Assembly: GCF_004337985.1 (NCBI RefSeq) | Contig: NW_021940921.1 | Coordinates: forward strand, 1,567,758 to 1,631,757 | Direction of reading: 5' to 3' | DNA: 64,000 nt | From: Pyricularia pennisetigena | Lineage: Eukaryota > Ascomycota > Sordariomycetes > Magnaporthales > Pyriculariaceae | Part shown: positions 9,060-19,738 of the stretch, one piece after another | Numbering within the stretch: the stretch's first letter is position 1 | Layout: each line of letters opens with the position of its first letter | Notes under the pieces: generated by a model | What the model was told of the DNA's origin: nothing | Databases searched by the model: none | Seen by the model: only the letters and a program-made list of their open reading frames with translations | Position numbers and translations under genes: made by a program

Positions 9060-10501
9060 CGTGTAGCCTAGACGGTTGTTTTTTCATCATTTGGAAAGTC
9101 GGAACTGTGCCACTTTGTAAAGATAGCATTTTATTTCATATGCACACCGAACCAACTTGGCTCGCGCTAAATTAGTGCCCTGCCAACTGGACGATACCTA
9201 CCTTACTCCCTGTCGACGAGCTTTACCCCGCACAAACCATCCATGTAATGGTTGATCCCAGGCCTGGTCCCACGCCCAAATATCTAAGGCTGGTTTCACA
9301 TTACGTTCAATTGGTTTTGATTTTCCTCGCGCATTCCTGGTGCACTCAGTTAGGGGCGCTTCATCCATTCACGCACCTATAACGCGTTTTGTGCAATGGA
9401 CATTCCGCCGCCTGACTTTCATCATTATACCGGTAGAACATATCAATCCTCATATCACCATCCACTGCTCTGAATAAGAGCATGGATGGCATCTTACACT
9501 CTGCTACACGAACAGCAACCATACAGCCCCCTTGATAGCAGGGTAGTAATTCTAAGTGGAGACACGGGCGAGTTTGCAGCGCGAAGGTGAGATGTCGCCT
9601 ATATGCCTAGTGGGAATGGTTAGCTAGGCGAAGTGGCCGTCAATAATCGAATGCAACTAGCTACCACTTTTCCCATTCAAGTCACTGGTCAACAAACGGG
9701 AAATTTTTGACATGGTTTCTAGCTTCCGTTCTTTAGCATCATTGCTGCGAGCTGTAGCAGGGCTTTCCGCTTCTCGATGCATTGGTCACAGTCGATTCGA
9801 AGTAAGTCAACGCTGACTTGGTGCATGTAGCCAAGGGCGCGATCAAAAACGCATTTTCGCACTTTTGAACCCTCCACTTGCTTCTTATCCCAGTTCTCCA
9901 GGTAGGTAACTTGGTAGTATTATTGCATGTTTTCTTAAACTTACTCCCGCACCTCTCGTGACTACAAATTTTTGCTTGATCAAGCCAGCTCCCACTGCGC
10001 CTTAAATTGGTAAGAAGCAGCTCGACTAGAGCCCCGCACGAAGGGTGGGTGTTGGCTGGAACAGGTCAAAGGATCACAGAAATCACGTGCTTTACAAAAC
10101 CCTGCATCGCGTCAAACGCGTCCACACAGTCGGTTACGCAAACTAACAATAACACAGAGATTCTATCGGCTTTTGACAGGAAATTTCCCAGTCCGAACGG
10201 GCGTAAGGCAAATGTATGGAAAGCGTACCTGACAAGAGTTTTATTATGGGAGGAGCAGTTTACGTAAGGAATTAAATGTTCACCCATCGAACCAATCAGA
10301 TGTGTCCCTTGGCGCCCTTTGTCAGCTGGTGGCCAGCTGGCTGTCGTCATGGTGATGAAAATAAATGATGTTTCACTGACGAACGCTAGCTGCTTTCGTG
10401 TCTTACGTTCAAACAAACGAACACGCAAGAGCGACGATTTGCACGAACGACATAGCTTACTGGCGTACGGAGAGCCGAAATCACTATCCCTAGAATTGAA
10501 G
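9060..10501. other. MATE-copy promoter, then no recognisable gene
   Basis: The first ~100 bp are promoter sequence shared with the second MATE gene. The rest shows no coding homology that I can support. Confidence 0.5.
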
Positions 10502-11991
10502 ATGTCTGCCCTCCCATTCCCGGCACTTACGCCACCGTCGGCATCCGAGACGGCCCTGGCGTCATACGAAGTTCGCTTTCGTCATCCAGCATACCCGAGA
10601 GACACGCCACCGCTACTTTTACTGTCAGCAGCCGACGGAATCGGGATTGAGTACGACTTGGCGGTTATATCCTGCTGTATCATTTGCGCGACCGAGTGGG
10701 ACAAGGGCAAATTGGCCACTAAAACTGCGGATGACAATGGAAACAGTGTCGCGGCCGTCGGACGGGATCCTGCGCGGGCGCGAGTACTTTTTCTGTATTG
10801 ATGGGCTCGAATCATTCCGTACGTCCAATCTCTTGTGCTCGGAACCCTTCGAGCCGTCTTGGGATTTCACGCAAAGGTCATTCACTGACAGCTTTTCTGA
10901 CCAGTAGACAAGTACCCCGTCATTCCTTCTTTCCACAACTGGCGTTTTCCACACGATAATTTACCTCCACTTTGGTCACAATTGCAACTTCCCGATTACA
11001 TTCCACCACCTTCATTCAGGGGACGGATGGCTGTTAAAGAGAGGGATAGGAGCTGTCGCGTATCTGGTTTTGAAGACGCCACGGAACAAGCACATCTTGT
11101 TCCGGCACAGGAAAAAAATTGGTTTATTTCAAACGGGATGGAGAGGTATGTCCAATCAACAATGTTTGCCTTGCTTTGCGCTTAGGGCTGACGTTACGAA
11201 ATCAAAGATACTGTCGTTTTCCCACAGCCGTCTCGACGATGGATGACGACAGAAAAATGCTCCTCTTGCGGCGGGATGTGCACTATCTCTTTGATGGACG
11301 TCGGATTGCGTTTGTGCCAAAGCAGTTTATGTCCCAGCCTATTCAACTGATTGGGCATGTGTTGGAGCCGCTCAATTCGATGCAATTGGTCCACATGTAT
11401 CACAATCGCAATCCGCAAGCCATTCGAGGAGTAAGTAGGGAATTTGCTTTCGCCCGGTTCGCCTGGGCCCTGTTCACAGATGAACGGATCAAGTTTTTCG
11501 GGTCTCACCGTCTTTACAAGGTTCTCGTGTGGGATTCTGAGCAGGGTAGAACAGAGACGCGCGACATTGAGGGCGCGGTAGTTCGTTCAGTAGCCGTTGT
11601 GTTCGATTCATCCAAGCGGTCACAAAGTCGAAGTGTGAGTCCCAAAAAAAGGTCATTTGCCCAAGCTTTCGGGTGGGGTATCGAGGATAGTGATGAGGAT
11701 GGAGTTAGCCCTGAGTCCGGGGAGGCAACACAGCCGCAGACATTTGGGTGGGGGCAATCGGCCGAAGATCAGTGCAGGGGCCGCACGCCATTTCGACGGG
11801 TAAGACAAGGGAGAAAGCATAGTTTTGGGGACATTTCCGACGGACTTTCTTCGGTATCGTCTTCGCAGGTCGAAACTGACATTCCCGTCACCCCGGAGAA
11901 CAAACAAGCGCATGGTGTCGATCGGCCGAAACGTGCCAGAAAGACACCCGTTACCTCGGACACAACGAAATCTCACTTTTCTGATATATGA
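10502..11991 (+). CDS. HNH endonuclease-domain protein, probably frameshifted
   Basis: A fungal HNH-nuclease family protein. Exon 1 (10502-10818) starts at ATG with a conserved N-terminal domain (VRFRHPAYPRDTPP; LRGREYFF). Intron 10819-10904 (GTACGT, branch CTGAC, CAG) leads to exon 2 with YPVIPSFHNWRFPHDNLPP and the HNH start CRVSGFEDATEQAHLVP. Intron 11146-11207 (GTATGT, branch CTGAC, AAG) leads to exon 3 with MDDDRKMLLLRRDVHYLFD and a low-complexity tail with two FGWG motifs. Both introns keep frame. Within exon 1 the frame must shift once near 10745 (NGN to VSRPSDG). A 70-bp intron 10677-10746 would also fix the frame but removes conserved sequence. Hence a one-base indel: decay or assembly error. 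Confidence 0.75.
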
Positions 11992-12345
11992 GCAACATAA
12001 GGGTCGCAAAGTCAACACAAATTTTAGCAAATGAAATAAGTTATGCTTCTACTTACGCTAGAGTGCTTCAAGGCTATTATATTATGATCCAAAATCCTGG
12101 CCCGCTCGATTGCATCCCTCTTGTGGATGATTACAGCTGATATAAGTTTGCAGTTTGGTTAAGATTTGGAAAATACGGCTGGTTTTGCGTGTTGCCTACG
12201 TCCGTGTCGAGCTGGGCCTGCTGGGTTGACGGGCCATTTCGGGAGCATTTGCCCCGGTTGGATCGATCTGGGTCAAAGATGTAATCTCCAAAACATCCTC
12301 AATCGCCGAACACGGCTTTTCCAATCACTGTTCGCTGTGGTAAGT

Positions 12346-12720
12346 ATCTTGAGAAACAAGAAAGCCTCGCCCGTCGTCAATAGACCATACTCGAGTCCCC
12401 CTTTGATCATGTAGTAGTATTTTTGCGTAATGGCGGCCGCAGTCAGCCTCTCAGCGTGATACAAACGTGCTTTTGGATCCATAGACATCGGGATAGTCTT
12501 CCGGTTAACCACATCCTTGTAAATATTCATCGGGCGTAGACCAAACGGAGGTGCGGCGCTGTTAGCTTGTAGGGCGGCCTTTACTCGAAGATGTGAATCA
12601 TTGTGCGTCTTTCCGAGCCCGCATTGTTAGACCGGTAGACGCAGATCTAATCGGGTCGTAGCCGGTTGAGATCAAGACTGTAGACTGGAATAGCCGGGAG
12701 TCGATGGGTTGGCCAAGGAG
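12346..12720 (-). pseudogene. Fragment of the nuclease-kinase gene
   Basis: This stretch matches the complete gene at 22137-24494 over about residues 215-326 (MNIYKDVVNRKTIP, HAERLTAAAITQ, EYGLLTTGEA). It includes the region upstream of its ATG-like methionine, in altered frame. It lacks the N-terminus, EYK-motif integrity and kinase domain. One codon is lost at the QYHAERL site. No fragment borders look like transposon ends. Confidence 0.85.
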
Positions 12721-13926
12721 GAAGAAGGTGGATGATCGTTGCTGCGAACAGCACGGGGTGTCAGGTTGGAGTCAAAGACTGGGCCGTCTGACGGGTCGTG
12801 GACATGCTCTTGAACTCGGCGTCGCTCCGTCGCTTGGGTGGTGGCGCCGACCGCGGTAAAGACCCCGCAATTTGCCAGTCCTCAAATCGGATTCCGCTCT
12901 TGCGCCACGCCACGAAATTGAAAGGCCTCCCCCATGACTTAGAAGATGACCGACTGGACCCCGCATTGCTGTAGACAATGCCTGCAATGTCCCCGCGCCT
13001 GGACAGTGAGGTGGGCCGCCATTTGCGGCCTGGTGAGGGGTTTGGGACTCCTTGGCAATCTGCATTGCCACCCTTGCTTGACAAATTTGAACGTCAACGC
13101 CAGGTGGTACTATTCTGGCAAGGGGGGCATTCTTGTGTGCACTAAAAGCTGATTGGAAAGATAAAATGATCCGAATGGTTTTTAACCCGAGGTAAAACTA
13201 AGCAATGCACAAAACCGGAACAGGCCGGCGGGGGGTGATTCAACTTGTTTGAGATATATCACAATTCCAAATCTTATTACTTGTTTACATTTGAATTGGT
13301 GCTAGACCGGTAACATATTGGTGCGTAGATTTTGAGAGGATGAATTGGGGTATCATTCCGGTGTTCAACTGGGTTGGAATCCTTTCCAAAGAATGTGGTT
13401 GTTTTGGGGTGCAGCTATGTTATATAGACCCCTCAACTGGGGAATGAATGATAATCCCTGTAAGTATGCTTGTAAGAGGGGTTTGATTTAGCAATCACAC
13501 GAATTAACCAAGAGGAGGAGCGGGTCAAGCCGTGGTCACCGGAGCTCGGCACCAACTGAACCAAAGGAGGTCCAGGTGGCTCCTAGATGCATGCACGCGC
13601 ACACATTATTTCCTGCGCAATCACTGCTAAGCCTGCCATCAATACCGTTGCTGGGGTGGTGAATGTCTCTCCTGCAAGTTTCGTGCGCATTAGTGTCTTC
13701 CCTGCCTTGATCCAAGGTCGCAGGGCTTTGTTGCAGTCGTATTAATCGCTTGGGACTGCCATCGCTGCAATCATTTTTTTGGTCCGATTGACGTTGCGAT
13801 CTCCTTTGCCTGATAATGGAGGATGCGCAGGAGTGATTCCATCGCTACAACGTCGCGTTTTTCCAGACTAATCAGAGGGCGATTTCCACTCCTCACCCGA
13901 AGCCCCTCCTGGAAGTCGAATTAAAA
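12721..13926. other. No recognisable gene
   Basis: Open frames in the first 400 bp are GC-rich but match nothing I know. The remainder is AT-rich with frequent stops. Confidence 0.45.
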
Positions 13927-14052
13927 ATGGCTGAGAAGACCGGCGATGCTAGGCTGAGTATTCTGGAGCAGGCTAATAGCTCTACTTCTCCGTCGCATGT
14001 TGGAGTATGGACGGAGAGGATGACGTCTCCTCCTGGGTCCAACGTCTCAAAG
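13927..14052 (+). other. Possible orphan first exon
   Basis: An ATG opens 42 codons (MAEKTGDARLSILEQ...) ending exactly at a good donor, AAGGTATGC. No continuation is recognised downstream; the next feature is a LINE piece at 14236. It may be the head of a disrupted gene or chance. Confidence 0.25.
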
Positions 14053-14235
14053 GTATGCAATCCTCGAAGCTGTTGACGATGTTAAGGAGAGAGACATAGA
14101 TGCGGAAATGAAACCTTTCACCACTATACATTGGGATTAATAAGAATCCGGAAAAGTCGTGGCTATTAATAAAAAAGCCTCTCCTGTGAGAAAACGATAC
14201 TTTAATGTTTAGTTGGACAAACGCCGCAAGACGTC

Positions 14236-14472
14236 GACATAACAGCCCCGCAGCCCCACTATTGCTAGTGCGGCGGCAGTTAGAACACCAGAAACACTAA
14301 CAGATTGAAAATTTTCACCCGCAAAGGATGTGGCTGCAAGACACCCCCCGAGCGACGGCGCCGCCCGGCTCGATATGACCCAGCTGATACAAAAGCTGCA
14401 ACGGGAAGTTGATGTGCAGAGGAGGTGTACCAGAACGTCGAGGCTCACTTCGCCCGCATCCTGCGGGACTTC
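14236..14472 (+). repeat. 5'-end fragment of the LINE
   Basis: The first ~235 bp match the start of the LINE at 49996 (ACAGCCCCGCAGCCCC through AAAATTTTCACCC). The fragment then skips ~170 bp and resumes in ORF1 (GGCTGCAAGACACCCC to TTCGCCCGCATCCTGCGGG). It then stops. Both copies share nearly the same left edge, supporting it as the true 5' end. Confidence 0.8.
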
Positions 14473-14604
14473 ACTTTCTATGAAGAAGCCTGAACCTAGC
14501 AAGCGGGGAAGAGGTCGCTGGTTTCCTGGTAAGTCATCCTCAATAAATGAAGCAAGAACCTACTGACGACTGTAACAGGCTGCGTCAATTTTAATATCAA
14601 TTCC

Positions 14605-15600
14605 ATTATCAGGAGTTCTACTTCGACGAGCCTATGAGCTCTTCAACGGCCTTCACGTCATATCCAGCACAGCGCTACTGGCGACCTTGTATTTACACAA
14701 ACCTAGTGGTTCTTTAGCGCCGCCCACCATATATTTGTTTGGAGCTATTTGCTTACAAATACTTGTTGGTGGTGCTCGGTTCCTCCACCTTGGTTATCGA
14801 AATATAAAGCGCAAGCGACCTTTGAGTTGCGGGCAACCATTCAACCCATCAACTACACAACACCGTCGGGCGAAAGAATTCCAGTCTTGAATGCGGTTCA
14901 TTTGCACGTGCGACTATCCAGAGGATGGCATCATCGAGCCGGTCAATATGTCTATCTCTGTGTTCCTGGGGTAAGCCGCACATCATTCTTACAGCTACAT
15001 CCATTTTACGTAGCTTGGTGGTATCGGGAGGGCGAGTTTGACTACACCGTCTTCATCATCGAGAAATACACTGGATTCACGAAGTTCCTCGTCGAATGCA
15101 GCTCAAGAGACCGGAGAGCACATGAACACTTGACAGCTTTAATAGAAGGGCCATATGGGAAGGAGCTTGAACTCGATCTGTATGGCACAGTGCTCCTTTT
15201 TGCTACTGGTATTGGAATTGCTGGTCAGTTGTCATATGTCTCACAGCTACTGCAAGACTATCGTTCTTGCGAAACAAAAACAAAAAGGATTGCACTTTTC
15301 TGGCAGGTCCGCCCAGAAGGTAAGCTTACGAGTCCGACATAGAGACCTACTGTCGCTAATGGAGTTAAAGTTCACTTGGCTTATGTAGCCGACCGGATGC
15401 AAGAGCTATTAAGTCAAGACAAAGACCGGGTGAGTAATCACCACCGAACGGAAATTTTTGCGATTGGTCAACTAAATACTTTTAGGTTCTAGAAATTCAT
15501 ATCTATGTCCTATCTGATTACGTGTCACAATATACTCAAGCAGGGGACCTTGTCAGCCTGGGAGAGCGTATTGGTATGACATATTCTCACCATCTGTGCA
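14605..15600 (+). pseudogene. Ferric-reductase-like (FRE) C-terminal part
   Basis: Relic of a flavocytochrome ferric reductase/NADPH oxidase-type membrane protein. It preserves a last membrane segment (RRAYELFNGLHVISS...), the FAD-binding region ending in the HPF motif (LQLHPFYVAWW) and the nucleotide-binding start (LLFATGIGIAGQL; RIALFWQVRPE). Two clean introns keep the frame: 15320-15388 and 15430-15485 (branch ACTAAAT). The heme-binding transmembrane core is missing; upstream is the LINE fragment. After GERIGMTYS the frame loses similarity and stops. An intron at about 14529-14576 is possible. Confidence 0.7.
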
Positions 15601-15689
15601 ATGGGACACTTTTTCGCAATCCCTTTACGGACATCCACCCGTTCCTGTCTGGTCTCCACCGATGGCGACCATGACCGGCGAGTCGAGCT

Positions 15690-16264
15690 TTACCATATTG
15701 CCTTACAGTAATGCCCCCACTGGGTTCGACCGTTTGGCACCTCAGTGCGCTCCATTCGATGCGGTTGCGGATTTCAAAGTGCTCGTCCCTCAGTACCAGG
15801 ATCAGTGGGTGTTAGCATTGGGCTGCGAAAGCCTGATCAGGGAAGAGGCCCAGGAACTTGGTTTCAAAAAGGTCCTTCTATCGTCCGACTCACTCAAAAA
15901 GTCCCCAAACATCAGCCCTTTACCTGAGATGACAGCCAGTGTGCACGATGTTGATGGCCTACCAAGGCCCCACGACCAGCAATCGGAGCCTGTTGCCGCG
16001 GTTTTAGTCTTCGGCACTCCTCATGACTGGGGCCGGGACTTGCAGGTTGCTTTGGATCATCTTTTTGCAGACAACTTCGCCGCCCCAGGTCCGGCAAACG
16101 GTAGCTCAAGAATCGAAAACGGCACCTACGGTCACTCGTCGAAACTATACTTCAGAAGCCTTTCTTCTGGAAGAGCAGAGTCTGAGTCTCTATCGCCTCT
16201 TGGTGTTGAGGACTTTGTGTGCGCGTTGCAAGCCATCTTGCTAAAGAGAACCTGGCAAGCTTGA
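15690..16264 (+). pseudogene. HAD-superfamily (CECR5-like) C-terminal part
   Basis: An open frame (from ATG 15596; similarity from ~15690) resembles the C-terminal half of CECR5/YKR070W-type HAD hydrolases: LVPQYQDQWVLALG, AQELGFKKVLLSSD, then AAVLVFGTPHDWGRDLQVALDHL, and a tail like those proteins. The N-terminal nucleophile DxDGVL half is absent, so it cannot be an active phosphatase. It follows the ferric-reductase relic directly on the same strand. Assignment is by motif pattern only and could be wrong. Confidence 0.45.
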
Positions 16265-16785
16265 TTTGAAGAGACGGAAAGATGATCATGGGTTACTAGC
16301 TTTTCAAATTCGATGCCCATGTCTATATGTTATGACGGAAGATCAGGCTTTCGGTCTGTACTGGTACTAGACGATAGTACCGCAGTCTTTATAGCTTTAC
16401 TCCACTGCTTTTCTCTAATTTGATCTCTGTTCGCCTGTTTCCATACTATTCGAGATTTTTTTGGTATCAACCCAACTTTGGATTTTACTGCTTGCTATTC
16501 AAGCATAAAACACTGTAAAGCTTTTTTTTAGACTACTACGACCATACGTACAGCCGGCTGGCCTCTGAAAATATAGGAAACGCCAACCGTAATATCCGCC
16601 CAGTGCATACGTTAGGCCCGTCACAATAAGCTTGTTCAGAAGGGAAGGTCAATAGGAACTAGCCCGTCACAAAACGCACCCCGAAAGGTCAGTATCCACA
16701 TGCCAAGTCTGGAAGGCTACAATGCGAGGTTTTCTTTTGGACATATCTAACCCAAAACAAAAAAATAGAGAAAAACAGAACGAAC
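16265..16785. other. No complete gene; short conserved peptide relic
   Basis: Mostly unassigned. On the minus strand near 16645-16690 a translated stretch (GAFCDGLVPI) resembles SAFYDGLIPIGF at 56482-56520, so both may be tails of one lost gene family. Confidence 0.35.
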
Positions 16786-17202
16786 TTACAGCAAAATATC
16801 CTCAATCGCCTTTCGACCCTCGGGACAACAGCCCCGCCTGATGTAGTCGACCAACATCTTTCCGTTCGTCCATAAATGGATATAACGAGAGAGCAAGACA
16901 TTCAGGGATGGCAACATATCGTCGGTGACCTTGAGAATATCTTCTGTTTTCACTGCGACAACAATAAACGGAAGTGCCCCTAAGTACTTCTCACCGATGT
17001 CCATGGCGCAAATCTTCCAGATTTTGCGCCCAAGCCTGATTTGGTCTGCAAGTTTATCTTTGTTTCTCTTGTTGTTTTCCTTGTTTTGCAACCTCAAGAT
17101 TCCCTCGTATTCATCTGAGCTGACTCGAATGCGTCCATGTTTGGAGTCATGGAGAACCTTGGCCAACTCCAATAGGCTGATGTATTGATACAGCCGATGC
17201 AT
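16786..17202 (-). CDS. Hypothetical helical protein
   Basis: 138 residues from ATG 17202, hydrophilic and probably alpha-helical, with a basic KENNKRNKDK patch in the middle and a C-terminal CCPEGRKAIEDILL. I do not recognise the family. A solo LTR begins 14 bp upstream of the ATG, so the promoter or an earlier 5' exon may have been replaced; the beginning MHRLYQYISLLELAKVL could be internal. No signal peptide is evident. Confidence 0.4.
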   Translation of the reverse strand: MHRLYQYISLLELAKVLHDSKHGRIRVSSDEYEGILRLQNKENNKRNKDKLADQIRLGRKIWKICAMDIGEKYLGALPFIVVAVKTEDILKVTDDMLPSLNVLLSRYIHLWTNGKMLVDYIRRGCCPEGRKAIEDILL

Positions 17203-17216
17203 ACCAATCGCCTTTT

Positions 17217-17424
17217 TGTGAGGATCAGGCCCCTAGACCTACCCTCAGAATCACGACTCGGCTCCACACCGAGCCAGGGATCGGACAAGGATCCACTACC
17301 TCCGGATTTAAGCGCGTCTCTTGAGCGCGTCGTCGATTGTAATTTCTCTCTTCTCTTCAGTTTAGAATTTTCGTCGATAGCGCCTAATACACTGAGGTTC
17401 TCCAATGTATGCCTGGCCGTGACA
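17217..17424 (+). repeat. Solo LTR, chromovirus-related (copy B)
   Basis: 208 bp, nearly identical to 54098-54304 and close to 311-518. Flanks ctttt and ttagt do not match, so the target duplication is lost or the unit arose by recombination. Confidence 0.9.
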
Positions 17425-17628
17425 TTAGTTGTGGGTGTGACAATTTTTTATGACATTACTTTCACTTGGCATGTTTTACGTCTCCTTAAGGATTAAGCCA
17501 ACACCCTTGTATTCCGGCCACCCGAATTTCCATACCGCGTTTTTAACGCGATGCACACGTTCGCACCTTATGATTCCAATTCTATACTTAGAACCATGTG
17601 TTTTTCTTTGATTAATATATCTGCATCT

Positions 17629-18230
17629 ATGAAACGTTATTCCGAAAACGATGTTTTTGAAGCTATGGCCGAAGTGGAGCAGGGGTCGAGTATCCGCGTA
17701 GCAGCCCGAAAATGGGGTGTTCCCAAAGCTACCCTCCAAGATCGCATACGTGGTGTTAAATCGCAACGAGAGCTTACCGCAACCCTACAGAAGCTTAGTC
17801 TGACCCAGGAGGACGGCTTGGAGGCGTGGATTTTAGCTCAGGAGGCTTTAGGCTTCCCCCCTACGCACCGGGAGATCGTTTACATCCTCGGTCAAGTACT
17901 TCACGTGTTTGGACAGCCCACAACGCTTGGGAAACGATGAGTAAAGCGGTTTTTAAGCAGATATCCATCGCTTAGGGTCTCGAGGCCTAAAAGGATTGAT
18001 TCTGTGCGCGTTAAAGGGGTTACAACAGACGTAATTAGGTCGTGGTAGTCTCGTCTTCAACATCCGACTATTAAAGCGGTTAAGCCGGAGCACCGCTATA
18101 ATATGGATAAAGCCGGTATTATGGGGGGTATGGGAAGTAACGGGTTGGTTGTCGGTATTTCCATCTTGGATGGTGCTGTCAAGTAACAATATTTTTGGGG
18201 TGCCACATTCTTGTCCTAGCCCATTCGGCA
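17629..18230 (+). pseudogene. Pogo/Fot-like transposase, N-terminal relic
   Basis: From ATG 17629 the translation shows a psq-type helix-turn-helix (VRVAARKWGVPKATLQDRI in form, with the local spelling SIRVAARKWGVPKATL), then a CENPB-type HTH start (EALGFPPTHREIV). The frame then breaks at 17938. Past the break, pieces of the DDE core remain (YNMDKAGIMGG, GSNGLVVG). Stop codons and a lost catalytic half make it dead. It is more distant from the complete element at 37525-39386 than that element's nearby relic is. No terminal repeats were found. Confidence 0.8.
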
Positions 18231-19738
18231 AACGTTCGGCATTTTTGTAGGGTGCACTGTCGAATACGCCTTACCCAAGATCTGACAATAATATGCGCGG
18301 ACAAACCCATTGGCATCGGATTACCCCGCTTCTCCGTTCTGGAACCTGTCTTTCCGTAACCTGCAGACCTGTTGATCCATAGAAGCTTCGCTGCATTTGA
18401 CGGTAAACTGAGTGACTTCCAGCTTCGGAAGGTATCGCGGTCAAGAATCGAGTTACCAGGTGCCTGCTAGCTTTTTGTGCATAGAGTCTTGGTAGATAGT
18501 GTCAGAATGAGGAGCCAAACGTCCAGTTCCTTTCACATTCCACCTGCACTGAAGCCAGATCCCGCTACATGATTCACTATTTCCCGATCTTCCGCAAAGT
18601 ATACATTAAAATGAACGGGACGCGTCCACGAACCGAGGCGCAGAGGTTTCAAAGAGCTTTCTGCACACGAAAACGCGTCATCCAGAAAAAGATACTCGAG
18701 TTTAACAAACTGACGGGCCTAAGAGCTGCGCCTTTCTTCATTTAACTGTTCTAGGAAGAGGTCGTCGAATAAAATGGCAAATGGAAAAGGCTTTATAAAC
18801 CCAATCTTGGCACAAGTCGCCCCAAACCTGACCATTCTTGTGGCAGCCAGTACCAGTTTTCGGGATGAGCACCCACCTGCTTGCCCAAAGCCTGAATTCT
18901 CAAGGTACCTTTCTACAAAGCATTCCTCTGCCATGGTGACTAAAGCATTCGATGCGAGATACCATAGATGATTGAGGTTGAATGAAGACTGCAAATCTTG
19001 TTTGATCGAGTGCTGCAAAAAGTATGCCATTTGTTTCTTTCATGAAAGAGAAAGAATTATGAAAAAAGGATTCTGTTGCCATGAAGGGTTCAATCATGGT
19101 ATACCCAAGAAATAAGTTTAAGTGTTTGTTCATGGCCAACAGAACCCTGTGGCGTGCGTGCAGTCCCCTTCGAAAGTGAGTCAAAATAGTTATGAGGCTC
19201 CATCCCCGCACCTAGTTCCGACATGTGCAAATGTACAAACGGTCCAATTTACTTATTTCCCCAGCCGCGTTGATCTGTAAGTAGCCTTCAACGACGCACC
19301 CCAAGAGCATACCAGCAGCCAAAGTAAGCCCGAATTTTTGGTAAACAAGACGCTACTGACAAAAAGGATGATCTAGGGACTCATCACCGATGCAGACGAG
19401 ATTATGCCCAGATATCTGTTCGAAGGCCTTCTAGTTTGTTGTTTTCATTTTTTTGCAGGAACATATTACCTTGAGCTGGCTAGGCTGCCACATCGCGAAA
19501 AGTTTCGCCGAAAAATCTAGCACATCATCTCAACGGCCTCCTGGTGGATGGCTGGTGCGGGGTAAAGTTCTTTGATATTTTCCAGTCAAAACTGCACTAA
19601 TTTAGCGGGAGCCAAGTCTTGATGGCGATAACGGTGTGCATATGAACAAAAACAAAATGCTGCGACCTTCACAAAATGGCGCAATCAGCACCTTTGCGGC
19701 TTTGTCATATCATGACAAAAAATCGTTTAGGCTACACA
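18231..19738. other. No recognisable gene; MATE promoter at the right end
   Basis: AT-rich, stop-rich sequence. The last ~100 bp share GGTGTGCATATGAA and GGCTACACAATG with the upstream region of the other MATE copy. Confidence 0.5.

Noticed and set aside
12761..13084. Arg/Pro/Ser-rich minus-strand frame
   Set aside because: Several frames are open together because of high GC; no conserved motif supports one.
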